From NCBI GenBank assembly GCA_900074885.1, contig FJUW01000080.1, positions 150,376-214,375 on the forward strand: a DNA stretch of 64,000 bases, given 5' to 3'. The position numbers were made by a program, and so were the translations under genes. This document shows positions 47,880 through 59,791 of the stretch, piece after piece. The notes under the pieces are model-generated. The model was not told where the DNA came from. It searched no databases and was given only the letters and a program-made list of their open reading frames with translations. Each line of letters opens with the position of its first letter. Positions within the stretch are counted from its first letter, which is position 1. Source of the stretch: Rhynchosporium graminicola (Eukaryota; Ascomycota; Leotiomycetes; Helotiales; Ploettnerulaceae).

Positions 47880-50800
47880 CTATAATCTCCGCGTATAGTA
47901 GAGTTTAATAACCTAATAAACTCTATTCCGATACGTAGTACTAAGAGAGAGGATACTATTCCTAATAAACTATCTCCCTCTCCCGGCGCTAAATCAATAG
48001 AGTTACGCCCTAAGAAATCTTATCTTACTAAGAAGATCTTACCCCTAGATAATAGATCGGACCTTACCTTCCTCTAATAGAGAGTATCGATACGAGACTA
48101 GCTAGCTATAAACACTAACTACTACCCTACGGACTTCTCCCGGCGCGTTCTCGTTTAGAAGCTAGTTACTAGATTAGCTAAAGAGTATCTTACGCTTTAG
48201 TACTTTACTAACGAGTTTAAAACTAGCGATAAAATAATCTCCTTATTAGAAGAGAACTTTCTTACTAGTTTAGAGGAAGATAACTATTATAACGCTTTCT
48301 ACTGCTTAGAAATATAATAACTCGGCTTTATACGCGAGACTTTTACTAAGTTTCGTAGTTAATTTTAAAGCGCTACTATCTAAGGTAAGGTTAAAAAGAA
48401 AGAGTAGTTCTTCTATATATAAGATAAGATTATACTATCCTTACGCGCTTTAACTCTTATTATTAAACTGATATAGAATAAGGATTACGCTTCTATAGTT
48501 AGATCCTTACTTTCTTTTAATACTAAGTATCGCTATAACTTAGAATATACTTATCCCGAGAAAGCTATTACCTAAGTATAGTACCGTAAGCCTACTATTA
48601 CTACTATAACTACTACTAGTTCTACCTCTTACTAGTCCTTAAGCTTAGCTCCTTAATAAACTACTCCTATACTATACGTACGTACTTCTACCCTAGTATA
48701 GTCTAGTACTCCCTCCGCGCTAAAACGCCTTACTACCTCGACCGGAGAACCCCTTAGGTATTATAGTTATAGATAGCTTAATTATATTAAGCTAAATTAC
48801 CTTAACCCGCTTAAGGTTTAATTAATCGATAAATTTCCAGAAGAGGATTAAGTAACTAAGGAAGTAGTAGAAAATATACTCTCTGAATCTGGACTAATAC
48901 TAGAAGGAAACGATAAGGCTTAAATAAAAACTCTTTCCTAAGTTTACATAAGTATAATCTCTTTAATCTAGACCTTAACTCCCTAATAGGAGGTAAGTAA
49001 TTTATATACCTGACTATAGTTAGTATAAACGAGCTAGGAGTCTCTATAAATAGCCTAATTAATACTAGAGCGAATAGTTATCTGTTTATTAATTATACTC
49101 TTACTAGATAACTATTAGGGGCCCTTAGTATTAAAATCGAGCTACTACTTTATTCTATTCTAATACGTAGTTTCTAATAGTCTATTAGAACTTATATTAC
49201 TTATTTCATATGTTTATACCTTTCTATTAATAGTAGGCGTATTTATAACTGCCCTTTTATTCTCCTCGATTTAGGATAATAAGATATAATTATTAGTATT
49301 AAATAGATATAATAATTTCAGATTAAGCTAGATACGCTTTACTATAAGCTACTATAGTCGGAACGCTATCTAGCTACTCTCTAATACGATAAGGAGATAA
49401 TTATAATTCTACTATCTCGTAAACTTAGTATTAATCGATCTTACTAAATCGACGCTAACGCGCGGGATTTAGCTATAAACTAGCTAGACTAATACTAATT
49501 ATACTAAATAGTAGCGATATAGTATATTAACGTATTATCCTTACCTTTTAACTTATTTCCGCTTATTACTAAGGAATCCGAACCCCTTTCCGCTCCGAAT
49601 TCATCGAGAAAGGTACTTACGCCGAAACCTTATTATAAGTACTCCTCTTAACCTCTAAGGATCTAGAAACCGGTTCCGATTTACTAAATTAGTATTATAG
49701 CTTTTTACTTTAATATAAAATATAAAAGTTCCGAATTATTCTTTACTAGTATCTATAAGATAGATCGCTTCTTATAAGATTATCTAAATAATAACTCTCC
49801 TAAGGATCCTGATACCGAACGACTTATAGCTAAAAAGCTACCGGAATAATATTATACTCTTAAGGAAGCTTTTTCTAAGCGGGATTCTAATATTCTTCTG
49901 CTATATCGCTTATATAATTATAAAATTATTCTAGAAGAACTATTATCTAATATATATTCGCCTTTATATTAGTAATCTATAGACGAATTATAAGTAACTA
50001 AGGAGTATCTTATAGAGAACTTAGATAAGGGATTTATCGAATCTAGCTAAAGTCCCTTTATATTACCTATATTATTTATTAAGAAAGCTAATAAAAGATT
50101 ACGCTTCTATATCGATTATCGTAAGCTTAATACGATCACTCGAAAGGATTCCTACCTAATACTTAGGATCGATAAGCTCTTAACTTGTATATCTAAAGTA
50201 GTAATCTTTACTAAATTAGATATCGGAGTAGTATTTAACTATATCTATATAGACTCCGAATCCGAGGAGTATACTACTTTCCGAACCCGCTTCGGATCTT
50301 ATAAATATAAAGTATTACCTTTCGGGCTCTATAATAGACTTAGTACGTACTAGCGATATATAAATAATATATTACTAAATTACTTAGATAATTTCTATAT
50401 AGCTTACTTAGATAATATCCTTATATACTCGGAAACGCTCTAGGAATATAAAGAATACGTTAAATTAGTATTATAACACTTAATAGATACCGGACTTTAA
50501 GTAGATATTAAGAAAAGCGAATTCTATATTACTCGGACTAAATACTTTAGATATATTATTACTACTAACGGAATTGAGCTAGATCCTAAAAAGTAGTATT
50601 ATTAGTAAACTAGAAGTACCCCGAAACGGTAATAGCTATAAAATCCTTCTTAGGATTCTATAGGTTCTATTATTAATTTATTCGGAATTTCGGCCTTATC
50701 GCTAAACCTCTCTTAGTGCTTACTCGGCCTATAGTACTATAGAATTTCACTGACGATTATAAGAAGTCTTTCGACGATTTATATTAATAGCTATTATTAG

Positions 50801-52850
50801 TATAGAAACTATACTATTTCGACTCTGAATTATAGACTAAACTAGAAACTAATACTTCTAATAGTATAATAGCTAGAGTTATCTTCTAATTATATAAAGA
50901 TAACTAGTAGTATCTAATTAGATTTTACTCTTATATTCTTAATAGATATAAACTAAACTAAGAGATCTACGATAAGGAGCTATATATTATTATTAAGTCT
51001 TTCCGGAAATAGAGACCGGAACTTATATCTCTATAATACTATACCGGCGTATATACGGACTATCGATCCTTAGAATACTTTATAACTACTAAGGTCCTAA
51101 CTAGTAAGTAAGCTAAATAGATAGAATTCCTTTCTGAATTCAACTTTTAAATTATATATACGCTTAATAAAAATAACGCTAAAGCTAATATCCTTAGCTA
51201 TAGGGAATAAGATCTAAGGATATAGGAATAATAGAAATAGGATAATAGATCTCGGGTTTTATTACCTCTAGACTACTTAGACCTTAGGATTAACGCGGAA
51301 CTAGCTAAGTATTATATCGATTAAATTAGTTATATATACTTAATATCGCTAGGGACTAATACGCTATCGGAACCTATATATAATTCCTTTGATTTAATTA
51401 AGAAACTATACTAATTTAACTAAGAATCGTTCTCTAATAAATAGAATATATTAGGAGATAGCTATACTATTAATAATAGTTTATTACTTTATAATAATTA
51501 TCTATACGTATAACGCTATACCCTGCTATATACTTATTTAATTAGCGAAGTCTACGATTAAGTTTCCTCTACTTATCTAAATACTTATAAGACCGCTGAA
51601 ATAATTTCTACTTATTACTACTAAAAAGGACTCGTATTAGATATAAAATAGTATACTCGTAATTACTATCTCTATTAGTACTCTTATCCGAAGTAAACGA
51701 AATAGTAAGGATTCCTATACTTATTACCGGTACTTAGCTACCTTATATAGTACTTAGCTATAGATTTTAAGGACTTCCTGCTTAATAACTAAGGATTTAA
51801 TAGGATATTAGTATTTATTAACTACTTAGGGAAGGACTCTATATTAATACTATATTATTATAATATTAATACCCGCGGGATAGTGACGTTATTTATCTAA
51901 TAAATATATTATTTCGGATATACCCTTAAGTTAATTATATCTGACTAAAGAGCTTAGTTAGTCTTATATTTCTAGTAAGAGTTTTACTATATAATTAGAG
52001 TTAAGGTTAAGCTCTCTACCTCTTTCTACTAGTAAACTAATAGATAAATAGAGATTATAAATCAGTATATTAACTAACGCTTTAGACTTTTTATTAATTA
52101 CTACTAGAGTAACTAGGGCGAACTACTACTAATAATAGACTACGCTTAAGTAACCCTACTTTACGACTCTATCGGTATAGCGCTATATACCCTTAAATAT
52201 AGTATACTACTATAGAATAGCTAGGACTAGAAGTAACTTACCGGATTAATACTATAAGAGAAGCTTAATTATACTAATATTAAATCCTTAGCTAAATATA
52301 CTAAATCTGCTATCGAGGTTATAAAAGCTAATATACTAGCTACTTAGTATAAGATAAGCGCTATAACCGACCCGAAACGGCATAGTATCGACTAGGAAGT
52401 TAGAGATAAGGTATTTCTCTCTATAAGGAACCTTAAGAATTACTAGCTAAATAAGAAGCTATCTAGTCTCTAGGTAGGACTATACTAGGTCTTAGTTAAG
52501 ATCAGATACTCTTATAAGCTAGATTTACCCCCGGGATCTTCTATTTATAATATATTCGCCCTCGAATTGCTCTTTAAGGACTTAGATAACTTATTACTAA
52601 GCTAGGAGTTATTAAACTTACCTCCGGAGGTTATTATTACTTAAGAAAAGTAAGAGTTATAAGATATACTTATTATATAGCTCTTAAGAGGTAATCTGAA
52701 GTATTAGGTTAATTAGCTAAGCTATAACCCGGACTTAACTTAGTATAATACTTCCGATCTAATAGGTACTCCGTATAAGCTTAGAGACTTCTACGCTACT
52801 AACTTAAGTAAACTTAGACCTCCGCGTAGACTAGATTAGTAGATTAAGGC
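47880..52850 (+). pseudogene. gag-pol of Gypsy family B, RIP-degraded
   Basis: Frames can be followed only through many TAA and TAG. In gag, a zinc knuckle near 48757-48820 reads RYYSYR-stop-LNYIKLNYL, with Tyr and Leu where the CCHC Cys, His and Pro would be. In pol, FTKLDIGVVFNYI (about 50210-50250), AYLDNILIYS (about 50400-50430, from the YLDD box) and FLGFYRFYY (about 50648) mark reverse transcriptase and its RNase H junction. An integrase relic lies near 51.9 kb, and a chromodomain-side tail reads YSYKLDLPPGSSIYNIFALE near 52.5 kb. Not functional. Confidence 0.8.
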
Positions 52851-52969
52851 TTAGGAAGACGGAATAGATAACTATAGTTACTTAGAGGATAATAAGCTAT
52901 TATAGTTACTAGTATTAGAATTTATTACTAAGGATAATCTCCCGATTATACTTTATAATAATACTATAT

Positions 52970-53940
52970 CTAAAACTCTACTTCTTTAACTACTTCTACT
53001 TTACTAGCTTTCTCTCTTAAGTTCTCTAGAGCTTCTAGTAAATCTGGAATATCTAGAATCAGAACTATTATATCTAACTCCTTACTTAAATCTACTAACG
53101 TAGCCCTAGTAGTAGACTAAGTATAATAGCTAATCTTATAGGCTTTCTTCTTTAGAGAGAGTCCGGGAGTATCTAGATCTAATACTATCTCTGAACTAGA
53201 AAGTAAATTCCTTTTTCTTTTAGTATTAGATATCGTAGCTTTAAATATAACTTTCTTCGTAAGTTCCTATATAATACTATTTAACTCTTTCGTTTACTTT
53301 AATATTATTTATACTATTAACTTAGACTTTACCGAATCGATTATCAGAAGATCTAAATCCTATATTATATTAGTATTATACTAGTATCTAAGAGTTTAAG
53401 ATCGTAACTTATTACTTTAATAAACTCTAACTCCTTAAATACTTTCTCTATAGAACGCTTTAAAGCTTAAGTCTCTGCTAATTATATAGTAGTAATCTCT
53501 AATATAATAATAAGAGCAGCAGATTTCGCGAGATAATAGATCTGATTAATAGCCTTATAAGTAGCTATAATACTACTCCGATTTAGCTCTATATCCTTAG
53601 CTTTACTACTAGGAAATAAACCGGATAGAATAATATACTCTGTATTAACGTAGTTAAGTAATTATAACGCGTTAGTATATATAACTACGTTTAGGTTTAA
53701 GTAACTTATATACTTATAACTGCTCTTTGACGCTAAATAATACTTATAAAGCTTAGAGTTAGGCTTATTAAATAAGTATAAGAGTTCTAAAATAAGAGTA
53801 TTATTATACTTTATCTTAAGGAAAGCGCGAATATATCGTAAGTAATATATACGATACGCTGCCGAAAGAGTACTAGTAGGAACTAGTAAAAGTACTATAG
53901 GAGTTAGTATTATAGATCTATAAAACCCTTATACTATACT
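52970..53940 (-). pseudogene. Antisense reading frame between pol and 3' LTR of Gypsy family B
   Basis: Opposite to gag-pol, the minus strand can be read from about 53940 down to a TAG at 52970-52972 as roughly 320 codons with only a handful of TAA/TAG, most at probable Gln positions. The upstream part reads STLSAAYRIYYLRYIRAFLK, NTEYIILSGLFPSSKAKDIE and LKRSIEKVFKELEFIK. Near 53380 the reading shifts frame, and the downstream part reads DLDLLIIDSVKSKLIV, TKRKRNLLSSSEIVLDLD and LREKASKVEVVKEVEF. The composition (amphipathic helices, a KRKR patch, acidic and Lys-rich ends) is protein-like, whereas the plus strand here is closed. I do not recognise the family. The same sequence reappears at 55543-56513 only through the assembly duplication. 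Confidence 0.5.
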
Positions 53941-54542
53941 TAAGGATTATCTCTAAAACTAAGATAGGAAACTTACTTATATTAAGAGAAGAGTCGATTA
54001 GGTCGATTAATATATAAGATTATAGTAGACTACTATAGTAATTAGTAATAATACTTACTCTAGGAGTTATATTATAGTCTAAGGAGAGTAAACTTATAAG
54101 TTGAAGTAGTTATTATAATTAAAAAGGAAAAGCTCTAATATTAATAAACCCTTTCCTTTATATACTTTACGCCTTACTTAAACTCGACTCCTACTATAAA
54201 TAGATAAAGTAAATACCGCTTACTACCCGATTTAGAAGCTATAACTAATATAGTACTATTATAGTAATATAACTAGTTAGAACCTAATAAAGAATTTACT
54301 ACTACTAAAGAGCGGCTAGCGCTTATTACGCGAATATCGACGAAAATAATTATAATAAAGACTAATCCTAATATAAACTATAACCTTCTAAGCTTAAGGT
54401 TAAGCTCTTCTTAAGGGGAAGGTAATATAACGATAGCTCACCTGAATATTATATAAGAAGAAGGATAGATAATAGGGCCTAAGTTCATAGGTATCTCAGT
54501 AGAACTAGTATCTGACCTAGTATAGTATCAGACTAGTACTAN

Positions 54543-57114
54543 TTCTAGTAAGAGTTTTACTATATAATTAGAGTTAAGGTTAAGCTCTCTACCTCTTTCT
54601 ACTAGTAAACTAATAGATAAATAGAGATTATAAATCAGTATATTAACTAACGCTTTAGACTTTTTATTAATTACTACTAGAGTAACTAGGGCGAACTACT
54701 ACTAATAATAGACTACGCTTAAGTAACCCTACTTTACGACTCTATCGGTATAGCGCTATATACCCTTAAATATAGTATACTACTATAGAATAGCTAGGAC
54801 TAGAAGTAACTTACCGGATTAATACTATAAGAGAAGCTTAATTATACTAATATTAAATCCTTAGCTAAATATACTAAATCTGCTATCGAGGTTATAAAAG
54901 CTAATATACTAGCTACTTAGTATAAGATAAGCGCTATAACCGACCCGAAACGGCATAGTATCGACTAGGAAGTTAGAGATAAGGTATTTCTCTCTATAAG
55001 GAACCTTAAGAATTACTAGCTAAATAAGAAGCTATCTAGTCTCTAGGTAGGACTATACTAGGTCTTAGTTAAGATCAGATACTCTTATAAGCTAGATTTA
55101 CCCCCGGGATCTTCTATTTATAATATATTCGCCCTCGAATTGCTCTTTAAGGACTTAGATAACTTATTACTAAGCTAGGAGTTATTAAACTTACCTCCGG
55201 AGGTTATTATTACTTAAGAAAAGTAAGAGTTATAAGATATACTTATTATATAGCTCTTAAGAGGTAATCTGAAGTATTAGGTTAATTAGCTAAGCTATAA
55301 CCCGGACTTAACTTAGTATAATACTTCCGATCTAATAGGTACTCCGTATAAGCTTAGAGACTTCTACGCTACTAACTTAAGTAAACTTAGACCTCCGCGT
55401 AGACTAGATTAGTAGATTAAGGCTTAGGAAGACGGAATAGATAACTATAGTTACTTAGAGGATAATAAGCTATTATAGTTACTAGTATTAGAATTTATTA
55501 CTAAGGATAATCTCCCGATTATACTTTATAATAATACTATATCTAAAACTCTACTTCTTTAACTACTTCTACTTTACTAGCTTTCTCTCTTAAGTTCTCT
55601 AGAGCTTCTAGTAAATCTGGAATATCTAGAATCAGAACTATTATATCTAACTCCTTACTTAAATCTACTAACGTAGCCCTAGTAGTAGACTAAGTATAAT
55701 AGCTAATCTTATAGGCTTTCTTCTTTAGAGAGAGTCCGGGAGTATCTAGATCTAATACTATCTCTGAACTAGAAAGTAAATTCCTTTTTCTTTTAGTATT
55801 AGATATCGTAGCTTTAAATATAACTTTCTTCGTAAGTTCCTATATAATACTATTTAACTCTTTCGTTTACTTTAATATTATTTATACTATTAACTTAGAC
55901 TTTACCGAATCGATTATCAGAAGATCTAAATCCTATATTATATTAGTATTATACTAGTATCTAAGAGTTTAAGATCGTAACTTATTACTTTAATAAACTC
56001 TAACTCCTTAAATACTTTCTCTATAGAACGCTTTAAAGCTTAAGTCTCTGCTAATTATATAGTAGTAATCTCTAATATAATAATAAGAGCAGCAGATTTC
56101 GCGAGATAATAGATCTGATTAATAGCCTTATAAGTAGCTATAATACTACTCCGATTTAGCTCTATATCCTTAGCTTTACTACTAGGAAATAAACCGGATA
56201 GAATAATATACTCTGTATTAACGTAGTTAAGTAATTATAACGCGTTAGTATATATAACTACGTTTAGGTTTAAGTAACTTATATACTTATAACTGCTCTT
56301 TGACGCTAAATAATACTTATAAAGCTTAGAGTTAGGCTTATTAAATAAGTATAAGAGTTCTAAAATAAGAGTATTATTATACTTTATCTTAAGGAAAGCG
56401 CGAATATATCGTAAGTAATATATACGATACGCTGCCGAAAGAGTACTAGTAGGAACTAGTAAAAGTACTATAGGAGTTAGTATTATAGATCTATAAAACC
56501 CTTATACTATACTTAAGGATTATCTCTAAAACTAAGATAGGAAACTTACTTATATTAAGAGAAGAGTCGATTAGGTCGATTAATATATAAGATTATAGTA
56601 GACTACTATAGTAATTAGTAATAATACTTACTCTAGGAGTTATATTATAGTCTAAGGAGAGTAAACTTATAAGTTGAAGTAGTTATTATAATTAAAAAGG
56701 AAAAGCTCTAATATTAATAAACCCTTTCCTTTATATACTTTACGCCTTACTTAAACTCGACTCCTACTATAAATAGATAAAGTAAATACCGCTTACTACC
56801 CGATTTAGAAGCTATAACTAATATAGTACTATTATAGTAATATAACTAGTTAGAACCTAATAAAGAATTTACTACTACTAAAGAGCGGCTAGCGCTTATT
56901 ACGCGAATATCGACGAAAATAATTATAATAAAGACTAATCCTAATATAAACTATAACCTTCTAAGCTTAAGGTTAAGCTCTTCTTAAGGGGAAGGTAATA
57001 TAACGATAGCTCACCTGAATATTATATAAGAAGAAGGATAGATAATAGGGCCTAAGTTCATAGGTATCTCAGTAGAACTAGTATCTGACCTAGTATAGTA
57101 TCAGACTAGTACTA
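54543..57114. repeat. Second copy of 51970-54541, probable assembly artefact
   Basis: Starting right after the N at 54542, 2,572 bp repeat the preceding 2,572 bp with no difference found at the places I compared. The first copy stops 116 bp into the 3' LTR, and the second continues through it. This is the picture of two contig ends that overlap but were joined through a gap. Annotate only one of the two copies. Confidence 0.88.
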
Positions 57115-57266
57115 GCGCATATATATAAGGTGCTTTACACTCTATCTCTCTTCTTCTTCCTTCCTTATCTTTTTGTTTCCTTTATAGTAGACTATATAAG
57201 ATCGCTCTTAGCCTCCCTACTTGTTTATTCTTACTTGTATACCGCCTTGAGTCTTGTGTCGTTATA
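56999..57266 (+). repeat. 3' LTR of Gypsy family B copy 1
   Basis: 268 bp, TATAACGA to TCGTTATA, followed by the target-site copy AAAGA. The first 116 bp also appear at 54426-54541, the truncated end of the left contig. Confidence 0.92.
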
Positions 57267-58560
57267 AAAGAAGAGAAAGTACTTTAATAGACTAGAAGAG
57301 TATATCGCGCAAGCTATAGGAATACTTATATATATTATATTAGCTACTTATACTCAGAACATATTTACTTATTAGATATAGACTAATACTAGTGCTTCGA
57401 GTTAGTAAAATAATTCTTCGGGCCTGCCTCAGAACCCTTCGAGCTCCTATTAATCTAGGCAGAATTCTTCGAGTGCCCCTTCTATATATCTACCCTAATC
57501 ATAGCCGGTTCTATAGCTCACTGCTCCTCTAACCTTAAATATTCAAACGAAGTAAGTAGCTAGGAGTAGAACTAAGTACTAATAATAGTAGTACTAGCTA
57601 CCTTACTATCGAAATAACTTTAATATAAGCGATAGATAATAGTTATATCCTAGAAACAGAATATAAACTAATATTAATACTTCTAATATCTCTCCTTTAT
57701 AACTAGCGCGAGAAAGCCTAAACCTATATATTAATAGAACCCTAGTATATAACTCTAAGAGGGATAGTATCCTTTATATTAGCTATAGATATTATAGCTA
57801 CTTTAAGTTAGCTTATCTAAATATTATATTACTCTTTTAGAAGTATATATACTTGAATTAAATTATATTCCTAGAAACTACTACTTAGGTATTGTATACT
57901 TAACTATAGGGAGACTTTTATAATATCGAAGGACCTAGAGCTATAGATAATAGGGTTCCTTTTAGTACTCTTAAATTATTATTAATAATATCTATAATAT
58001 TATCCTCTAGCTCAGATAGAGCTAGTATACTAAGCTTAGTAGAAATAACCTTATTTAATTAATTTATCTAAGCTAGATCTGCTAAGTTAAGTAATAAAGC
58101 TAGAAAAGCGAAAGCTATAATTATACTTTTAGATAACTTATAATACTAAGCAGAATCTATAGAGATATTAGGAAATAAGATAGAAGAATAAGAGAAAGAT
58201 AAAGGTATTTATACTAAAGTAATATGTAAGACTTATTATAAAAAGCGTATAAGGATTAATATTCCTAAGGAGCAGGAAGTAGCAGAAGAACTAGAAGTAG
58301 TAACTTAAGGATCTAGTTTAAGATCTATAATAAAAGAAGAGGGAAGAAAAGGCAGATAATTAAGGGAAATAGTAAGAAGAGAAGAGCTAAGACTTATTAA
58401 TTTCAAAGACTTAGCTATTAGAATTAATATTACGATAAATCTACTAGAATTATTTCAGATATCCCTAGAGATATCTAAGTAATTTCGCAAACTATCGATA
58501 TATCGTAACTAGAAGAAAGTAAGTCTAAAGTCTTTAACTTGTAAAAAGAACCTTATTATA
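57267..58560 (+). pseudogene. RIP-degraded gag-like relic, right part
   Basis: This continues the gag of 45080-46917 after the Gypsy B insertion: RKYFNRLEEYIAQAIGILI, then Ser/Pro-rich sequence. Near 57771-57818 a relic zinc knuckle reads LYISYRYYSYFKLAYL, where the spacing C-x2-C-x4-H-x4-C is kept but Cys and His have become Tyr, as RIP would do. The last part (DLAIRINITINLLELFQISL) is probably the start of a protease region. Beyond about 58560 the sequence changes character. Confidence 0.6.
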
Positions 58561-58574
58561 ATACTTAGCACTAG

Positions 58575-58760
58575 ATGTTGCATTTGTAACCAGTACCTTG
58601 GTCAGTTTACTAGTACCTTGGTTAGTTTTGCCTATATCGGTATACACACCCTGTACCTTATCAGTACATGGTCTTAGTACCTAGTTTAGTACCTTGCGCA
58701 TGTACCTTGTTATACCTGGCACCTACACCCTGTACCTTATCTATAGCCTATACCTTGCAT
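58575..58760. repeat. Degenerate short tandem repeat around GTACCTTG
   Basis: About eight imperfect copies of a core TACCTTG or TACCTTAT occur in 190 bp, with longer shared phrases such as ACACCCTGTACCTTAT (twice) and AGTACCTTGGT (twice). Unlike its surroundings it keeps many CpA and TpG, so it escaped or postdates the RIP that altered both sides. Confidence 0.65.
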
Positions 58761-59791
58761 ACTCTATTAGAGTTACTATGAAGGTTCTCGATAGAGTTTT
58801 ACTACTCCCTAGTACGTATATCGTACTTCTAGAGGTTTCTACTAACGTAGTATAATTCTACGGAATATGCGTCTTCTTCTATAGAGTTCTATATTATATA
58901 GAATAGAATATTCTAGAGAGCTCACATAGCTATATAAGTAGCTAGAATCTCTCCTGTAGTTAGCTCTCTTCAAGTAAGTAAAAAGCAATTCGTATTAATT
59001 ATATATTATTCTGACCTTTTAGCTGATTTCCATCTTTAATTTTCATATAGTAGTAATTCACTTAGTGGAATCAGCTAATTAGACGCTTCCTTCGATCGAC
59101 CTCGCCTAAACTCGCTTCCGTTACTCCTTACCGATAAAGGAGCTTCCTAATTAGGTATTGCTTAGTCGTTTTCAACGACTCTTTCGCCTAGAGCTAGCTA
59201 GTAAGCTAGCCCCTTTGAGCTCTACTAATATAGTTATAGCGAATCAGACTCGTGGCCCTTAACCTTAAGACGAAGTTATAGTGAAATCATAACTTATAAC
59301 CTCTCGAAGCCTTTAGAAGTAGAGACGACCTAGTGACCCTAGGTACGAAGGCCAAGATCTTATTCCGGGGTACCCGTAGCTACTGCCGACTTAGTTTAGA
59401 AGCTAGGCCTCGTTAAGTAGTAGTATATAGCTTCTGATTGCTATTTAGCTTAGTATATATTATAGGTCAGCTAATATAAGCTACTATTAAGTATAAGAAG
59501 CTATCCTCGGAGAGGGTTACTTAATAGTAGTACTTAAGGCGCTATAAGGTAAAACTAGGCCTAGTAGTAAGGTTAATTTAATAGTAAATATAATAGATAT
59601 AGTTACTACATATTACTATTGATTTTAACTAAGCGAAAAACTCGGTAAGATAGTAAGCTCAGCGTAGCTACTATCTTTTTCAAGGGCAAGATAAGGTTAG
59701 TATCTTTTCAAGTTACTTAGTAGCTTATACAAGTAAAACTCGTACTTTTAAGACCTCTTAGTACTTAGTACTAAACTGCCTATAAGGAATC
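58761..59791 (+). mobile_element. Probable 5' LTR and leader of the Copia element
   Basis: The sequence in front of the Copia frame should hold its left LTR and leader. A TGGAATCAG at 59066-59074, a few bases after an ATTCA, looks like a primer-binding site, which would put the LTR end at about 59060. The LTR start cannot be fixed because the partner LTR lies outside the window. The leader of about 700 bp before the ATG is unusually long and shows no frame. Confidence 0.4.

Larger units (their letters stand above)
46918..57266 (+). mobile_element. Gypsy LTR retrotransposon, family B, copy 1
   Basis: A full-length plus-strand Ty3/Gypsy element with two 268-bp LTRs and a perfect 5-bp target-site duplication AAAGA (46913-46917 and 57267-57271). 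A purine tract AAGGGGAAGG lies just before the 3' LTR. Internally come gag with a decayed zinc knuckle, pol with reverse transcriptase, RNase H and integrase, and then an extra 1.4 kb holding an antisense frame. RIP has removed nearly all CpA. The displayed length is inflated: 54543-57114 repeats 51970-54541 across an N, so the true element is about 7.78 kb. Confidence 0.92.
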
